From NCBI RefSeq assembly GCF_900099685.1, contig NZ_FNDW01000010.1:1-64000 (forward strand): a stretch of DNA of 64,000 nucleotides, in the 5' to 3' direction. The position numbers were made by a program, and so were the translations under genes. This DNA is from Chryseobacterium taeanense (GTDB taxonomy: Bacteria > Bacteroidota > Bacteroidia > Flavobacteriales > Weeksellaceae). Positions within the stretch are counted from its first letter, which is position 1. Every line of letters starts with the position of its first letter. The notes beneath the pieces were generated by a model. It had not been told where the DNA came from, ran no database searches, and saw nothing but the letters and a program-made list of their open reading frames with translations. This document shows, piece after piece, positions 36,385-45,675 of this stretch.

Positions 36385-36426
36385 GTCGTAGAATTACTAC
36401 ATGAAATCGTAGAACTACTACAAAAA
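36385..36426. promoter_or_regulatory. Double GTAGAA operator upstream of tssD copy 1
   Basis: Two units TCGTAGAA followed by TTACTAC and CTACTAC, 21 bp apart (36387 and 36408), ending in an A-run. Each unit is an imperfect palindrome. The nearly identical element lies upstream of tssD copy 2. It ends 44 bp before the TATCTTTG -7 element, an activator-like position. Two direct repeats with 12-bp spacers fit LytTR-type recognition, but the binding protein is unknown. Confidence 0.65.
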
Positions 36427-36470
36427 AGCAGATAGAGGTGTAAAAGCTTTTCTAAGAAATTTGAGGTCTC

Positions 36471-36478
36471 TATCTTTG
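36471..36478 (+). promoter_or_regulatory. -7 element of tssD copy 1 (TATCTTTG)
   Basis: TAnnTTTG match, 51 bp before the ATG, followed by a 33-base leader segment (36493-36525) that is identical in front of tssD copy 2. Confidence 0.6.
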
Positions 36479-36529
36479 TAAGACAATCACCGAATCACAA
36501 AATATTATTAACGATTAAAATTTACCATC

Positions 36530-36934
36530 ATGGCAGCAAATTCAAGAGGAATTCTTAAATTCAATGGAGGAGAAGGTCAGAAACTTTTAAAGCTGAACTA
36601 CAGCGTATCCAGATCTACTGATGTATCGGGAAGAGTAGCTTCAGATCCTTCCAATGCAATCATTAAAGTAACCGTAGAAGCAACAGAAAAATCTGATATT
36701 CTGGAAAGTTTACTGAACGGGAAATACAAACCTACCACAGGTGAAATCACATTCAACAAATCTCACGAAGAAGGAACATTAATTACCCTGAACTGGGAAA
36801 ACGGATACGTGATTCAGCATGAAGTAGATTTTGATGCTGTAGACGAAAACAGTATGCTGATTAGCTTTATCATCAGTGCAGAAACCATCGACTACGGAAA
36901 CTCCAAGTACGAAGGACTTTGGCCTTCAAGCTAG
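36530..36934 (+). CDS. tssD: Type VI secretion tube protein TssD (Hcp-like), copy 1
   Basis: A 134-residue Hcp-family protein of the Bacteroidetes T6SS type (TssD), starting MAANSRGILKFNGGEGQKLL. It has no signal peptide; subunits stack into the inner tube that carries VgrG and effectors. It differs from the second copy at only three aligned positions (Ala3/Thr, Ile44/Leu, one Ile/Val) plus the two-residue tail. It has its own promoter, operator and terminator, so it is a separate, probably highly expressed unit. Confidence 0.93.
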   Translation: MAANSRGILKFNGGEGQKLLKLNYSVSRSTDVSGRVASDPSNAIIKVTVEATEKSDILESLLNGKYKPTTGEITFNKSHEEGTLITLNWENGYVIQHEVDFDAVDENSMLISFIISAETIDYGNSKYEGLWPSS

Positions 36935-36967
36935 GAAAACCGAGCGTAATTTAATATTCATAAGGGA

Positions 36968-36997
36968 AAAGACTGTCATCAGAGGCGGTCTTTTTTT
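36968..36997 (+). terminator. Terminator of tssD copy 1
   Basis: AAAGACTG pairs with CGGTCTTT (one G-T) and runs into T7. Confidence 0.75.
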
Positions 36998-37203
36998 ACC
37001 ATTAGGATAATGAAATTTACTATGCTTTAAATAATATTATTTGCTGGCCGGGCATCAGATATTTTATCCTCTCAAAAAAAACGGATATATTAGTAAAAGG
37101 TAAATGATTCAGACGATTATGGAGTAATTTTTGCTTCATCTCAGCAAAACATAACTGGCAAAATCACCACACCACAATAGAATATAAATTTGAAAAATAC
37201 ACA

Positions 37204-39699
37204 ATGGGAGTACTAGTAACCAACGAGACCGTAAAACAGCTATTTCATATTGCTCAGTCTATCGCGAGAGAAAATTATAACGGAACTTTTGGAGGTCCGC
37301 ACATTCTTCAGGCTTTAATGCATAAGGATATTGGCCTTTCAGATTTCCTGAAGAGTATTGATAAAGACCCTGGATATTTTTATGAATGGGCAGATGTACG
37401 GATTGAAGACTATCCTAAAACAACCCATCTTCCCGATGAAGTGAAGGAGGATGAGACGGTAGACACCATCGTAGAAGAAGCAGATGATATTCGTCTGAAG
37501 TTGGGACTAGATGAAATAACTCCGATATGTATATTAACGGCTATTGTAAAACCGCAGGTTGCATTTTCACTTCAGCAGCTCAAATCACTTCCCCTCCGTG
37601 AACATGAAATTTTTAATCTGTACCGAAAAGATACGCCTTACGAAAGTTCAGCAAACCAGGATTTTTCTTCTCTATTTTCAAATGGTTCAGATTATTCAGA
37701 TAATTCTTTCCCTTCCATTAAAAACTATTGTGTAGACCGTACGGCGCAGGCAAGAAAAGGCGAACTGGAAAATATCATAGGAAGAGATAAAGAACTCCGA
37801 ATGCTTGTAGAAATCCTTTGCAGAAGGAGTAAGCCGAATGTCATTATTATCGGCGAACCTGGAGTTGGAAAGACCGCTCTTGTAGAAGGTTTTGCCATCG
37901 AAATTACCAAAGGAAATGTTCCCGAAATGCTTAAAAACGGAACATTACTGGAGTTGGATACAGGCGCTTTATTAGCAGGAACTTCTTATAAAGGAGAAAT
38001 CGAGGACCGCCTTAAAAAAGTAATCAATGAATGCAAAAAGATAGAAAAAGCCATCCTTTTCATTGATGAAATTCATACACTTCTTGATCCTAAAGGAAGC
38101 ATCGGAAATGTCGCTAATCTATTAAAACCAGAGTTGGCAAGAGGTGAAATTACCGTAATCGGAGCAACTACGCAGGAAGAGTACAGAAAAATTATAGAGC
38201 CGGAACAGGCTTTCAACAGACGTTTTGAAGTACTTACTGTTAACGAACCGGACGAAAAAACCTGTGTTAAAATGATTGACGTTCTGCTTGAAGGGTACAA
38301 AAAACACCACGGAATAGAGGTGGAAAAAACAGCACTTCCCGAATGTGTAAGACTGGCAAAAAGATATGCAAAAGGTAAGAAATTACCGGATGCGGCAATT
38401 GATTTATTAGACCGGACAATGGCTGCGATTAAAATGCTTGACGAACTTTCAGAAAAAGAACTGGAAAGCTGGAAAAACAGATATGATGAAATTCTGAAAG
38501 AAGAATTTTTTGATGATAAAGATAAAGCAGATGAGCTGATCTGGACGTACAATTTACTTAGAGATAAAATAAGCCCGATTTTATGGGGATCTTTGAGCGA
38601 ACAGCCTCAGATTGACAATTCTATGCCGGTTGAGTATATACAAAAAACAATTGAAGATACCTACACTGAATTGTTGCAGCACGCAGCTAAAAAAAGAGAA
38701 AAAGTTGACCGTCTTGAACTGGCAGCGGTAATGGCGGCGAAAACCAATATTCCGATCGGGAAAATTCAGGCGCAGGAAAAAGAAAAGCTTCTGAATATGG
38801 AATCGCTTTTAATGAACAGAGTTGTTGGGCAGGATCACGCTTTGAAAATCCTTTCTGATGCTATTGTTGAAAACCGAAGCGGATTGAATAAGCCGGGACA
38901 ACCTATTGGTTCTTTCTTTCTTCTCGGACCAACCGGAACAGGAAAAACAGAGTTGGCAAAATCAATGGCAGAGCTTCTCTTCAATGATGAAAAAGCGATG
39001 GTTCGTTTCGATATGTCGGAATTTAAAGAAGAACATTCGGCAGCGCTTTTGTACGGTGCGCCTCCGGGATATGTTGGTTATGAGGAAGGTGGGATGCTCG
39101 TCAATAAAATCAGGCAGCAACCTTACACCGTGGTTTTATTTGATGAAATTGAAAAAGCACACCATTCGGTTTTTGATGTCTTTTTACAGATCATGGATGA
39201 AGGAAAAGTTCATGATAAACTTGGGAAAGAAGGAGATTTCAGTAATGCTCTGATATTATTTACTTCAAACATCGGAAGTGAAGAAATTGTAAAACAGTTT
39301 GAAGAAGGCAAAGTTCCGGAATCATCTTCTTTAATGCAGATTATGTCGAATTCAGGGCGTTTTAGACCTGAGTTTCTGGCAAGGATTACAGAAATTATTC
39401 CTTTTGCGCCAATCACCGAATCGATTGCTGAAAGAATTTTTAATATTCAGTTAAAATCGCTTCACACGTCACTGACAAGACTGGGGATTGCTCTTAAAAT
39501 TTCAGATGAAGCTGTGAAAAACCTTGCATTAGGCGGTTTCAGCAGCAAATACGGAGCAAGACAGATCTCGGGAGTTATCAGATCTCAGTTGGCAAGGCCA
39601 ATCTCTAAAATGATCGTTCGTGAAGAAGTGAAATCCGGGCAAACCATTTATGCAGACTGGAATACAGAAGAGGAAAAATTAAACTGGAAAGTGGAATAA
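37204..39699 (+). CDS. tssH: TssH/ClpV-type AAA+ ATPase of the T6SS
   Basis: An 831-residue Hsp100 protein. It has an N-terminal Clp repeat domain (about 1-150), a first AAA+ domain with Walker A GEPGVGKTAL from Gly217 and Walker B ILFIDEIHTL, a middle coiled coil, and a second AAA+ domain with Walker A GPTGTGKTEL from Gly575 and Walker B VVLFDEIEKA. General ClpB would fit the domains, but the short divergent N-terminus and the place between tssD and vgrG point to ClpV, which disassembles contracted sheaths for re-use. No sheath genes (tssB/C) are present in the window. Confidence 0.85.
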   Translation: MGVLVTNETVKQLFHIAQSIARENYNGTFGGPHILQALMHKDIGLSDFLKSIDKDPGYFYEWADVRIEDYPKTTHLPDEVKEDETVDTIVEEADDIRLKLGLDEITPICILTAIVKPQVAFSLQQLKSLPLREHEIFNLYRKDTPYESSANQDFSSLFSNGSDYSDNSFPSIKNYCVDRTAQARKGELENIIGRDKELRMLVEILCRRSKPNVIIIGEPGVGKTALVEGFAIEITKGNVPEMLKNGTLLELDTGALLAGTSYKGEIEDRLKKVINECKKIEKAILFIDEIHTLLDPKGSIGNVANLLKPELARGEITVIGATTQEEYRKIIEPEQAFNRRFEVLTVNEPDEKTCVKMIDVLLEGYKKHHGIEVEKTALPECVRLAKRYAKGKKLPDAAIDLLDRTMAAIKMLDELSEKELESWKNRYDEILKEEFFDDKDKADELIWTYNLLRDKISPILWGSLSEQPQIDNSMPVEYIQKTIEDTYTELLQHAAKKREKVDRLELAAVMAAKTNIPIGKIQAQEKEKLLNMESLLMNRVVGQDHALKILSDAIVENRSGLNKPGQPIGSFFLLGPTGTGKTELAKSMAELLFNDEKAMVRFDMSEFKEEHSAALLYGAPPGYVGYEEGGMLVNKIRQQPYTVVLFDEIEKAHHSVFDVFLQIMDEGKVHDKLGKEGDFSNALILFTSNIGSEEIVKQFEEGKVPESSSLMQIMSNSGRFRPEFLARITEIIPFAPITESIAERIFNIQLKSLHTSLTRLGIALKISDEAVKNLALGGFSSKYGARQISGVIRSQLARPISKMIVREEVKSGQTIYADWNTEEEKLNWKVE

Positions 39700-39742
39700 A
39701 TAAATTAATATACGTTAAATTTCATATTTACGTTAATATTAT

Positions 39743-40600
39743 ATGAAACCAAATCTCAAAAATATCATCCTCACAGGAATGCTTCTGTTGTGTTCACATT
39801 TGATGAATGCACAGTTTCTTACCGCATCCGATACTTCGGAAAGCAGTGTGAAACGGTATAAGAGTATTATCAGCGCCAATAAAGATATCGTCGATTTCAT
39901 AGAATATTCTCTTGTGAAAAAAGGATTGCCGAAACATCTCCGCAATCTGGCTCTGATTGAGTCTCATTTCAATAGAAATATAACTTCAGGAGCGGGAGCT
40001 GTGGGCGTTTGGCAGTTTATGACTTCTCATGCCAACCAGTATGGGCTTACCCAACAGAACAGAAATGATTTGTATAAAAGCACTAAAACTGCAGTGATAT
40101 CACTTACGAATTTGTACAAAAAATATAATAACTGGATAACAGTTGTCGCAGCATACAATTGTGGAGAAGGAAATATTGCAAAGGCAATGGCGGCTGCAAA
40201 CTCATCTCAATATCATGTGTTTTATAAATTTTTACCGGAAGAAACCATCACTCATGTTAAAAAATATTTAAATGCCTGCTACGCAACCGGAGAACTTCAA
40301 AGCGTTCTGAGTAATTACAATTCTTCCAGAATGAATAAAGTCTTTTTCGTAAATGGCGGAAGCGGTAAAAACAACGAAGCATTTGCAGAAACAGATATTA
40401 ATGCAGGATTTAATTTAAAAGTCATTGCAGATGAACTTGATGTGGATGTTACCAAGCTTATGTCCTGGAATCCTGGAATTTCAGAACAGCTTGAGGATAA
40501 AGGAGAAGGAACTCTTTATCTTCCTAAAGATCTCATGCCGGATTTTTTATTACGGAAAAACAAAATTCTTTCAAGATCAATCAAAGAAAGCACACCATAA
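39743..40600 (+). CDS. LysM lytic transglycosylase (MltD-like)
   Basis: A 285-residue exported protein with signal peptide (about 1-24, LMNAQ). An SLT domain (about 50-190) has catalytic Glu73 in LIESHFN, followed by SGAGAVGVWQFM and VAAYNCGEGN. A LysM-like module (about 218-268) contains LKVIADELDVDVTKLMSWNPG. It cleaves peptidoglycan glycan strands. It lies between tssH and vgrG, so its likely job is local wall opening for the secretion apparatus, an inference from context; housekeeping turnover is the alternative. Confidence 0.88.
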   Translation: MKPNLKNIILTGMLLLCSHLMNAQFLTASDTSESSVKRYKSIISANKDIVDFIEYSLVKKGLPKHLRNLALIESHFNRNITSGAGAVGVWQFMTSHANQYGLTQQNRNDLYKSTKTAVISLTNLYKKYNNWITVVAAYNCGEGNIAKAMAAANSSQYHVFYKFLPEETITHVKKYLNACYATGELQSVLSNYNSSRMNKVFFVNGGSGKNNEAFAETDINAGFNLKVIADELDVDVTKLMSWNPGISEQLEDKGEGTLYLPKDLMPDFLLRKNKILSRSIKESTP

Positions 40601-40658
40601 ACACCAAACAGTAAGAACACTTAGCGATAATGTTTAACCTATCCAAATCACAGGTAAT

Positions 40659-42596
40659 ATGAAAACAGAATCACCAAACATACCTAAAAGCCCATCATTC
40701 CGTCCTTCACAGAATGCCGACGGAATCTCGGAAAATCATCATGCGGGTATCAACAGATTAGTAAAACTTTCCCTTGTTATAGAAGGAAAAGTAATCAAAT
40801 ATTACAAGCATTTTAAACTGACTCAAAGTACAGGAAAACACCACGAATTCAGTGTGACGCTGGCGCACGATGCATTGGGCGACAGGCAGACTCATACACT
40901 CGAGGAAGCCAATAAGTTCCTCGGGAAGCGACTTACGGTTGTCATTTCATATAAAGATATTGATAACAGTCCGGAAAGAACTTTCGTGGGAGTGATTACC
41001 GGTGTTGGCTTCAGTCAGGAAAGAATGAGTCTTGGAAATATTGTTTTAACGGGCTATAGTCCTACCATTTTATTAGACGGAGCACCTCACATTCAGAGTT
41101 TTGGCGGCACCTCTCCTGTAAATATGGGAATTATTGCCAATGAAGTTATTAAACAAGGCATAGACACAGGCCGTTTTGATGTAAGAGTAGATACCAATGA
41201 TTATGCACAGATTATCTACAGCAGTCAGTACGATGAAACGCATTATAACTATCTCGCAAGAATGGCAGAAGCCTATGGCGAACAGTTTTATTATGATGGT
41301 GAAGTTCTTCATTTCGGTAAGCTGCCTCCTCAGAATAAACCTATTAAACTGACTTATGGCAGCAGTGCAAACAATATTAAAGTTGAACTAAAAGCTGTTC
41401 ATACAAAACCTCAGTTTTATGGCTATAACAGCAGTAAAAATGAAAAGTTAAAATCCGGAGAAACGCCGATTCAGCATGTCGGAGATTTAGCAAAAACAGC
41501 CTATTCCCATAATGATAAGATTTATAAGACACCGGCTCTTCAGGTAGCCCCTATCAAAGCATCAACTCATCTTGACGTGGAATATTCACAGAAAAGCACC
41601 TCTGGAAGTCAGGCTGTCAATGTTTTTTTATTATCAGGTAATACTACCGTCCCGTTTTTACATCCGGGCTGTGTAGTTGATGTTCAGATGCGTAAGATTG
41701 ATACCAATGAATCTTCCTATTTTACCAGAATTATGGTGACGGAAGTTTCACACGAAGTCGATACCATAGGGCATTATACAGGAAGTTTTGAAGGAATTGC
41801 TTCTGATACGGGATTTTTGCCTAAGCCTGAGTTTAAAACTCCTAAAGCAGAACCGCAGATTGCTACTGTTATCTCAAATGCAGATCCGGAAGGACAGGGA
41901 AGAGTACAGGTAAGATTCGACTGGCAAACGAACGATACCACTCATTTTATAAGAATGATGAGTCCGGATGCCGGAGGAACCGACAAGATTACCCAAAACA
42001 GAGGATATGTAGCCATTCCGGAAGTGGGCGATCAGGTAATGGTAAATTTTGTACACAGCCATCCTGACAGGCCATTCGTCATGGGAGGAATGTTTCATGG
42101 AGGAGTAGGACTCGGTGGCGGCGCAGATAACAGAGTAAAATCTATTCAAACCAGAAGCGGACACAGAATCGTTTTTACCGAAGATGAAAGCATTATCATT
42201 ACCGATAAATCAGGAAACGAAATCCATTTGGATACAACCGGAAGCAATATTACCATTACCGCTCCTGAAACAATGACGCTTAACTGTAAGAATATGAACA
42301 TCAATGTCGGAATGAATATGACCACCAATGTCGGAATGAATAAATCTGATACGATCATGGTGAATCACACTGAAAGTGTAGGCTCCATGAAATATCTTTC
42401 TACCGGTGCCGATTTTATGACCAATGTGGTAGGAAGAATGAGCCATTATGTAAAAGGAGATATGGAAGTGTATGGTGAAAAAGAGCATAAGCTGACTTCA
42501 ATGAAAGGTGTTCAGGTCAACAGCGAAGGCAAAGTAGAGCACCATTCGGAAAAAGAAGTTCAGAATAACAGCGGAGAGAAATCTAAAAATTACTAA
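40659..42596 (+). CDS. vgrG: T6SS spike protein VgrG (TssI)
   Basis: A 645-residue spike protein. The gp27-like N-terminal part spans about 30-390, the gp5 OB-fold about 400-490 (VISNADPEGQGRVQVRFDWQ, MMSPDAGGTDKITQNRGYVAIPEVGDQVMVNF in two pieces), and a C-terminal beta-helical needle about 500-630 has repeats such as NINVGMNMTTNVGMN. The effector gene starts 3 bp after its stop, indicating that this spike delivers the DUF2235 protein. No C-terminal toxin domain is fused. Confidence 0.93.
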   Translation: MKTESPNIPKSPSFRPSQNADGISENHHAGINRLVKLSLVIEGKVIKYYKHFKLTQSTGKHHEFSVTLAHDALGDRQTHTLEEANKFLGKRLTVVISYKDIDNSPERTFVGVITGVGFSQERMSLGNIVLTGYSPTILLDGAPHIQSFGGTSPVNMGIIANEVIKQGIDTGRFDVRVDTNDYAQIIYSSQYDETHYNYLARMAEAYGEQFYYDGEVLHFGKLPPQNKPIKLTYGSSANNIKVELKAVHTKPQFYGYNSSKNEKLKSGETPIQHVGDLAKTAYSHNDKIYKTPALQVAPIKASTHLDVEYSQKSTSGSQAVNVFLLSGNTTVPFLHPGCVVDVQMRKIDTNESSYFTRIMVTEVSHEVDTIGHYTGSFEGIASDTGFLPKPEFKTPKAEPQIATVISNADPEGQGRVQVRFDWQTNDTTHFIRMMSPDAGGTDKITQNRGYVAIPEVGDQVMVNFVHSHPDRPFVMGGMFHGGVGLGGGADNRVKSIQTRSGHRIVFTEDESIIITDKSGNEIHLDTTGSNITITAPETMTLNCKNMNINVGMNMTTNVGMNKSDTIMVNHTESVGSMKYLSTGADFMTNVVGRMSHYVKGDMEVYGEKEHKLTSMKGVQVNSEGKVEHHSEKEVQNNSGEKSKNY

Positions 42597-42598
42597 TC

Positions 42599-44230
42599 AT
42601 GAGCATCGAATATTTTGTAGAAGGCAAAGTGGTCACCCAGACAGGAGGTAACTACAAAGCCTACGCTAAAGAAGGCATCAGCCACAACAGCGCAGTTTCG
42701 GTGGAGCAGAAAGGAAAAGAAGCTGGCGTAAGCTACAACCCGGCTGAAAAGATTAATCCCAATGATAAGCCTGTCAATACCATTGATGTAACCCTGAATT
42801 TGTTTTTCGACGGAACTCTCAACAATAAAACAAACACACAGGCTGGCGCACAGCAGTCCGATCCAAAAGGAAGCTATGCCAATGATTTCAGTAACGTAGC
42901 CAGAGGATATGATTGTATTGATTCGAATGCACAAAATCAGGTGTCTTATTATGTGGAAGGAATCGGAACCGTGGATCAGAAGTCCGATAATGATACGTTG
43001 GGACTTCCTATACGCGGAGCCGGAATGGGAGTAAGTGCAAGAGGGGTGAAAGCCAAGGCAACAAAAGGCTGTGTGAAAGGGGCAGAAACCATTCAGAGAA
43101 AATTTCAGGGTAAAAAAATTGATGTTCTTACTGTGAATGTTTACGGATTCAGCAGAGGGGCCGCAGCGGCACGTCATTTTTTGCATATTGCCGGTACAAC
43201 CGCCAATTCCCAGATCATCTCAGATAAACAGATTCTTGTTTATCCTCCTGAAGCGTACGAAAAATCAGATGCCGAACCTGAACCGAATCAATATATTATT
43301 GTTAACGAACCGGATTTCCCATTACTCAAATATGGATATTTTGGTGCCTGTCTCATTCAGCAGAAAATTCAGGTTAAAACGGTACGATTCAATTTTGTTG
43401 GTCTTTACGATACGGTAGCTTCATTCGGTATTAATCATAAGGGTGCTTCGCTATTCGGATTCAGTATTATTGATGATGATTCTAAACAGCTTGGGCTAAA
43501 TGCTGTCAGAAATGCAGCTTTTGTATTACAGCTGGCTTCGTCGGATGAATATCGTGATAATTTCAGCCTTACCAATATAGACAGTGCCGGAATAAGAGGA
43601 CTTCAGCTTACCTTGCCCGGCGTACATTCAGATATAGGCGGCGGTTACGTAAATAATGATAAGGAAAATGTTTTACTACACCAGGAAATTAATTCCAGCA
43701 GAGAATGTGAAAGATTCAGGAATATACTGATTGATGAAGGTTGGTATAAACCGGACGAAATCAGCATTGAATCCAGCATTATTCCGTCACGTACCGCAAC
43801 CATAAAATATAAGCTTTGGGGAAGACGAAAAAAAGTATCGAATGAATATGACAAGGTATCATTAAAAAATATGTTCTATTACTCAAAAGAGTTTGATGTG
43901 AAATATGATGAAGGCTTAGTGGCAGATCATCAGATTAAAGATGGCTTTATCGCAGATATCAGCAACAAGCTGACCTCAAAATATATTGCTACCTGTAATA
44001 ATGTAAGGAATGAATATGTGAAAGAGTATAATGCAGGAAAACATCCTTCAGCAGGAGAATATATCAGCAAAGTAGACAGCTATTCTTACCTGGATTCCGG
44101 AATTGATATCAAAACACTGAGAAATGTTTATTTACATTGGTCAGCCAATCTCGATTCATTCGGGATGGGACCGAGATTCTCCGGGCCGAAAACGGCTGCA
44201 GAACGCAAAAGATATATATTAAATGGATAA
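42599..44230 (+). CDS. DUF2235 lipase-type T6SS effector (Tle1-like)
   Basis: A 543-residue protein. Residues 1-60 form a leader with no similarity to lipases, possibly for loading on VgrG. The alpha/beta hydrolase DUF2235 domain starts at about 62 (TLNLFFDGTLNN in the region) with the nucleophile elbow GFSRG (Ser185) and the later GVHSDIGGGY (Asp345). Tle1-family effectors are phospholipases that attack the membranes of rival cells. The tight vgrG-effector-immunity order supports this. Enzyme activity and target lipid are inferred. No signal peptide, as expected for T6SS cargo. Confidence 0.85.
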   Translation: MSIEYFVEGKVVTQTGGNYKAYAKEGISHNSAVSVEQKGKEAGVSYNPAEKINPNDKPVNTIDVTLNLFFDGTLNNKTNTQAGAQQSDPKGSYANDFSNVARGYDCIDSNAQNQVSYYVEGIGTVDQKSDNDTLGLPIRGAGMGVSARGVKAKATKGCVKGAETIQRKFQGKKIDVLTVNVYGFSRGAAAARHFLHIAGTTANSQIISDKQILVYPPEAYEKSDAEPEPNQYIIVNEPDFPLLKYGYFGACLIQQKIQVKTVRFNFVGLYDTVASFGINHKGASLFGFSIIDDDSKQLGLNAVRNAAFVLQLASSDEYRDNFSLTNIDSAGIRGLQLTLPGVHSDIGGGYVNNDKENVLLHQEINSSRECERFRNILIDEGWYKPDEISIESSIIPSRTATIKYKLWGRRKKVSNEYDKVSLKNMFYYSKEFDVKYDEGLVADHQIKDGFIADISNKLTSKYIATCNNVRNEYVKEYNAGKHPSAGEYISKVDSYSYLDSGIDIKTLRNVYLHWSANLDSFGMGPRFSGPKTAAERKRYILNG

Positions 44231-45296
44231 ATGGAAAGCTCTAATTATTGCGCTGGGAATGCTCCAGCTTATCAACTGTCAGGAAATGAAGAAAAATGAT
44301 ACGCCTATGCCAACTTATGAGGTACAGATTTCACACCCGTGGAACAATTATATGATAACCCCTGTAGAAGATAAAATCATTACGCTTGAAGGAGTGCCGG
44401 CAGGTTTACCTTACGGAAGTTCATCCGGAACATGGGGCGATTCGGGAAAAGGGTTTACGGAGCAGAGCGGTACGCCGGTAGGTGCTGATATTGTGTACTT
44501 TTCCAGATATGAAGATACTTTTTATCACCTCAAGGCAGATTTTCCTAAAGATAAAGTACTCGATATGGTGCAGCGGGCATATGCCAACAACGAATCTGAT
44601 TCTTCGGAGGAACCTCTCAAAGAATTTATCAGCATTAAAGACGAACCGGATTATTATGAAAAGTATAACAAATTCGGAATGTCTTACTATAAATTCGGAA
44701 CATTGGTATTTGGATTTGCCCCTAAAGGGATGGTCGTAGTCTGGTTCAGATATGGGTATGTATCTGTGCAGCTGGGTGAATTTCAGGCTGAGGTCGTAAA
44801 AGATGACACGAAATATGCAGATAAATTGTTCTCAAAAATTTCGCAGACTCGGGAAGAAATTAAACAGCGTATGTTCATTCCCGATGCATCCCCCGAAGAA
44901 TGGAAGAACTATCAGAAAAGATATTCATGGGCTCCCTATATCAGTTCGGAAAACAAAGCATTCCGCTTATTCAGAACACAAGCAGAATATTATAATGGAG
45001 AGAAAGAAATCATGCTCCGACCTTGGGGAATAAAGCCGCCTCTAAAAGAAAGAGCCATTCCTAAAGAAATTTCCTTCTTCTGGGAAACAGGAAAAGGACA
45101 ATCTTTTGAAGGACGTGCTTTTTTCAACTGGAAAAAAGTGAATGAACAGTTTGAAAAATCAGGTAAAGATTTTAAACTTGATCTTAAAATAGCCCCAGAC
45201 AACAACAGTATGGAAATTTTAATTAATAATCAGCCGGTTCTGGTAGATAGCACAAGAATATATCAAAGTGATGTTAAGTTTAAAGAATCTTATTAA
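44223..45296 (+). CDS. DUF2931-like lipoprotein, probable immunity protein to the DUF2235 effector
   Basis: A 357-residue protein with a lipoprotein signal: hydrophobic stretch at about 6-18 and the lipobox-like LINC with Cys19. The rest has repeated aromatic segments (SHPWNNYM, DIVYFSRYEDTFYHLKADFP, ISFFWETGKGQSFEGRAFFNW) reminiscent of DUF2931, a family known as periplasmic immunity lipoproteins to Tle1 effectors. It is longer than the usual DUF2931 (about 200 residues), so it may have an extra domain. The ATG overlaps the effector stop by 8 bp. Role inferred from pairing. Confidence 0.7.
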   Translation: MDKWKALIIALGMLQLINCQEMKKNDTPMPTYEVQISHPWNNYMITPVEDKIITLEGVPAGLPYGSSSGTWGDSGKGFTEQSGTPVGADIVYFSRYEDTFYHLKADFPKDKVLDMVQRAYANNESDSSEEPLKEFISIKDEPDYYEKYNKFGMSYYKFGTLVFGFAPKGMVVVWFRYGYVSVQLGEFQAEVVKDDTKYADKLFSKISQTREEIKQRMFIPDASPEEWKNYQKRYSWAPYISSENKAFRLFRTQAEYYNGEKEIMLRPWGIKPPLKERAIPKEISFFWETGKGQSFEGRAFFNWKKVNEQFEKSGKDFKLDLKIAPDNNSMEILINNQPVLVDSTRIYQSDVKFKESY

Positions 45297-45334
45297 TCCT
45301 GTTAAGAAGCACACATAATTATTTTCCAAAATAT

Positions 45335-45372
45335 AATTCCGGCAGAGTAAAATCTATTGCCGGAATTTTTTA
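45335..45372 (+). terminator. Terminator of the effector/immunity operon
   Basis: AATTCCGGCA pairs perfectly with TGCCGGAATT around a 13-base loop, followed by T6. Confidence 0.85.
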
Positions 45373-45517
45373 TTTCAGACCTATGATACAATAAATGCAA
45401 CCATATAAAACTCATTAAATTTAAGTTGACAATGCTTTTTATATATTAAGCGTTTTATATTAAAAGTTGTTTTAAAGCGTTGGATTGTAGTGTTTTACTA
45501 TTTGTTTTAAATCATGA

Positions 45518-45560
45518 GTCGTAGAATTACGACATGAAATCGTAGAATTACGACAAAAAA
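45518..45560. promoter_or_regulatory. Double GTAGAA operator upstream of tssD copy 2
   Basis: GTCGTAGAATTACGAC, then CATGAAA as spacer, then TCGTAGAATTACGAC. Each unit has arms (G)TCGTA/TACGA(C), and the two units are 21 bp apart (45520 and 45541). It ends 43 bp before the -7 element, matching copy 1. Confidence 0.7.
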
Positions 45561-45603
45561 TAAAATTGATATTTCAAAACTTTTAGAATAAAAATTTGTG
45601 TTC

Positions 45604-45611
45604 TATCTTTG
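45604..45611 (+). promoter_or_regulatory. -7 element of tssD copy 2 (TATCTTTG)
   Basis: Identical octamer to copy 1. A 33-base leader at 45638-45670 is identical to 36493-36525. Confidence 0.6.
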
Positions 45612-45675
45612 ACTCAACAAATCAAACAAACCAACCAAATCACAAAATATTATTAACGATTAAAATTTACGAATC

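Larger units (their letters stand above)
45297..45675 (+). other. Intergenic region upstream of tssD copy 2
   Basis: Beyond the terminator, about 145 bp of AT-rich sequence without structure, then the operator, -7 element and leader shared with tssD copy 1. Confidence 0.6.

Noticed and set aside
37204..39699. General stress disaggregase ClpB
   Set aside because: Domain order fits, but the divergent N-terminal domain and the position between tssD and vgrG favour the T6SS ATPase; not fully excluded.
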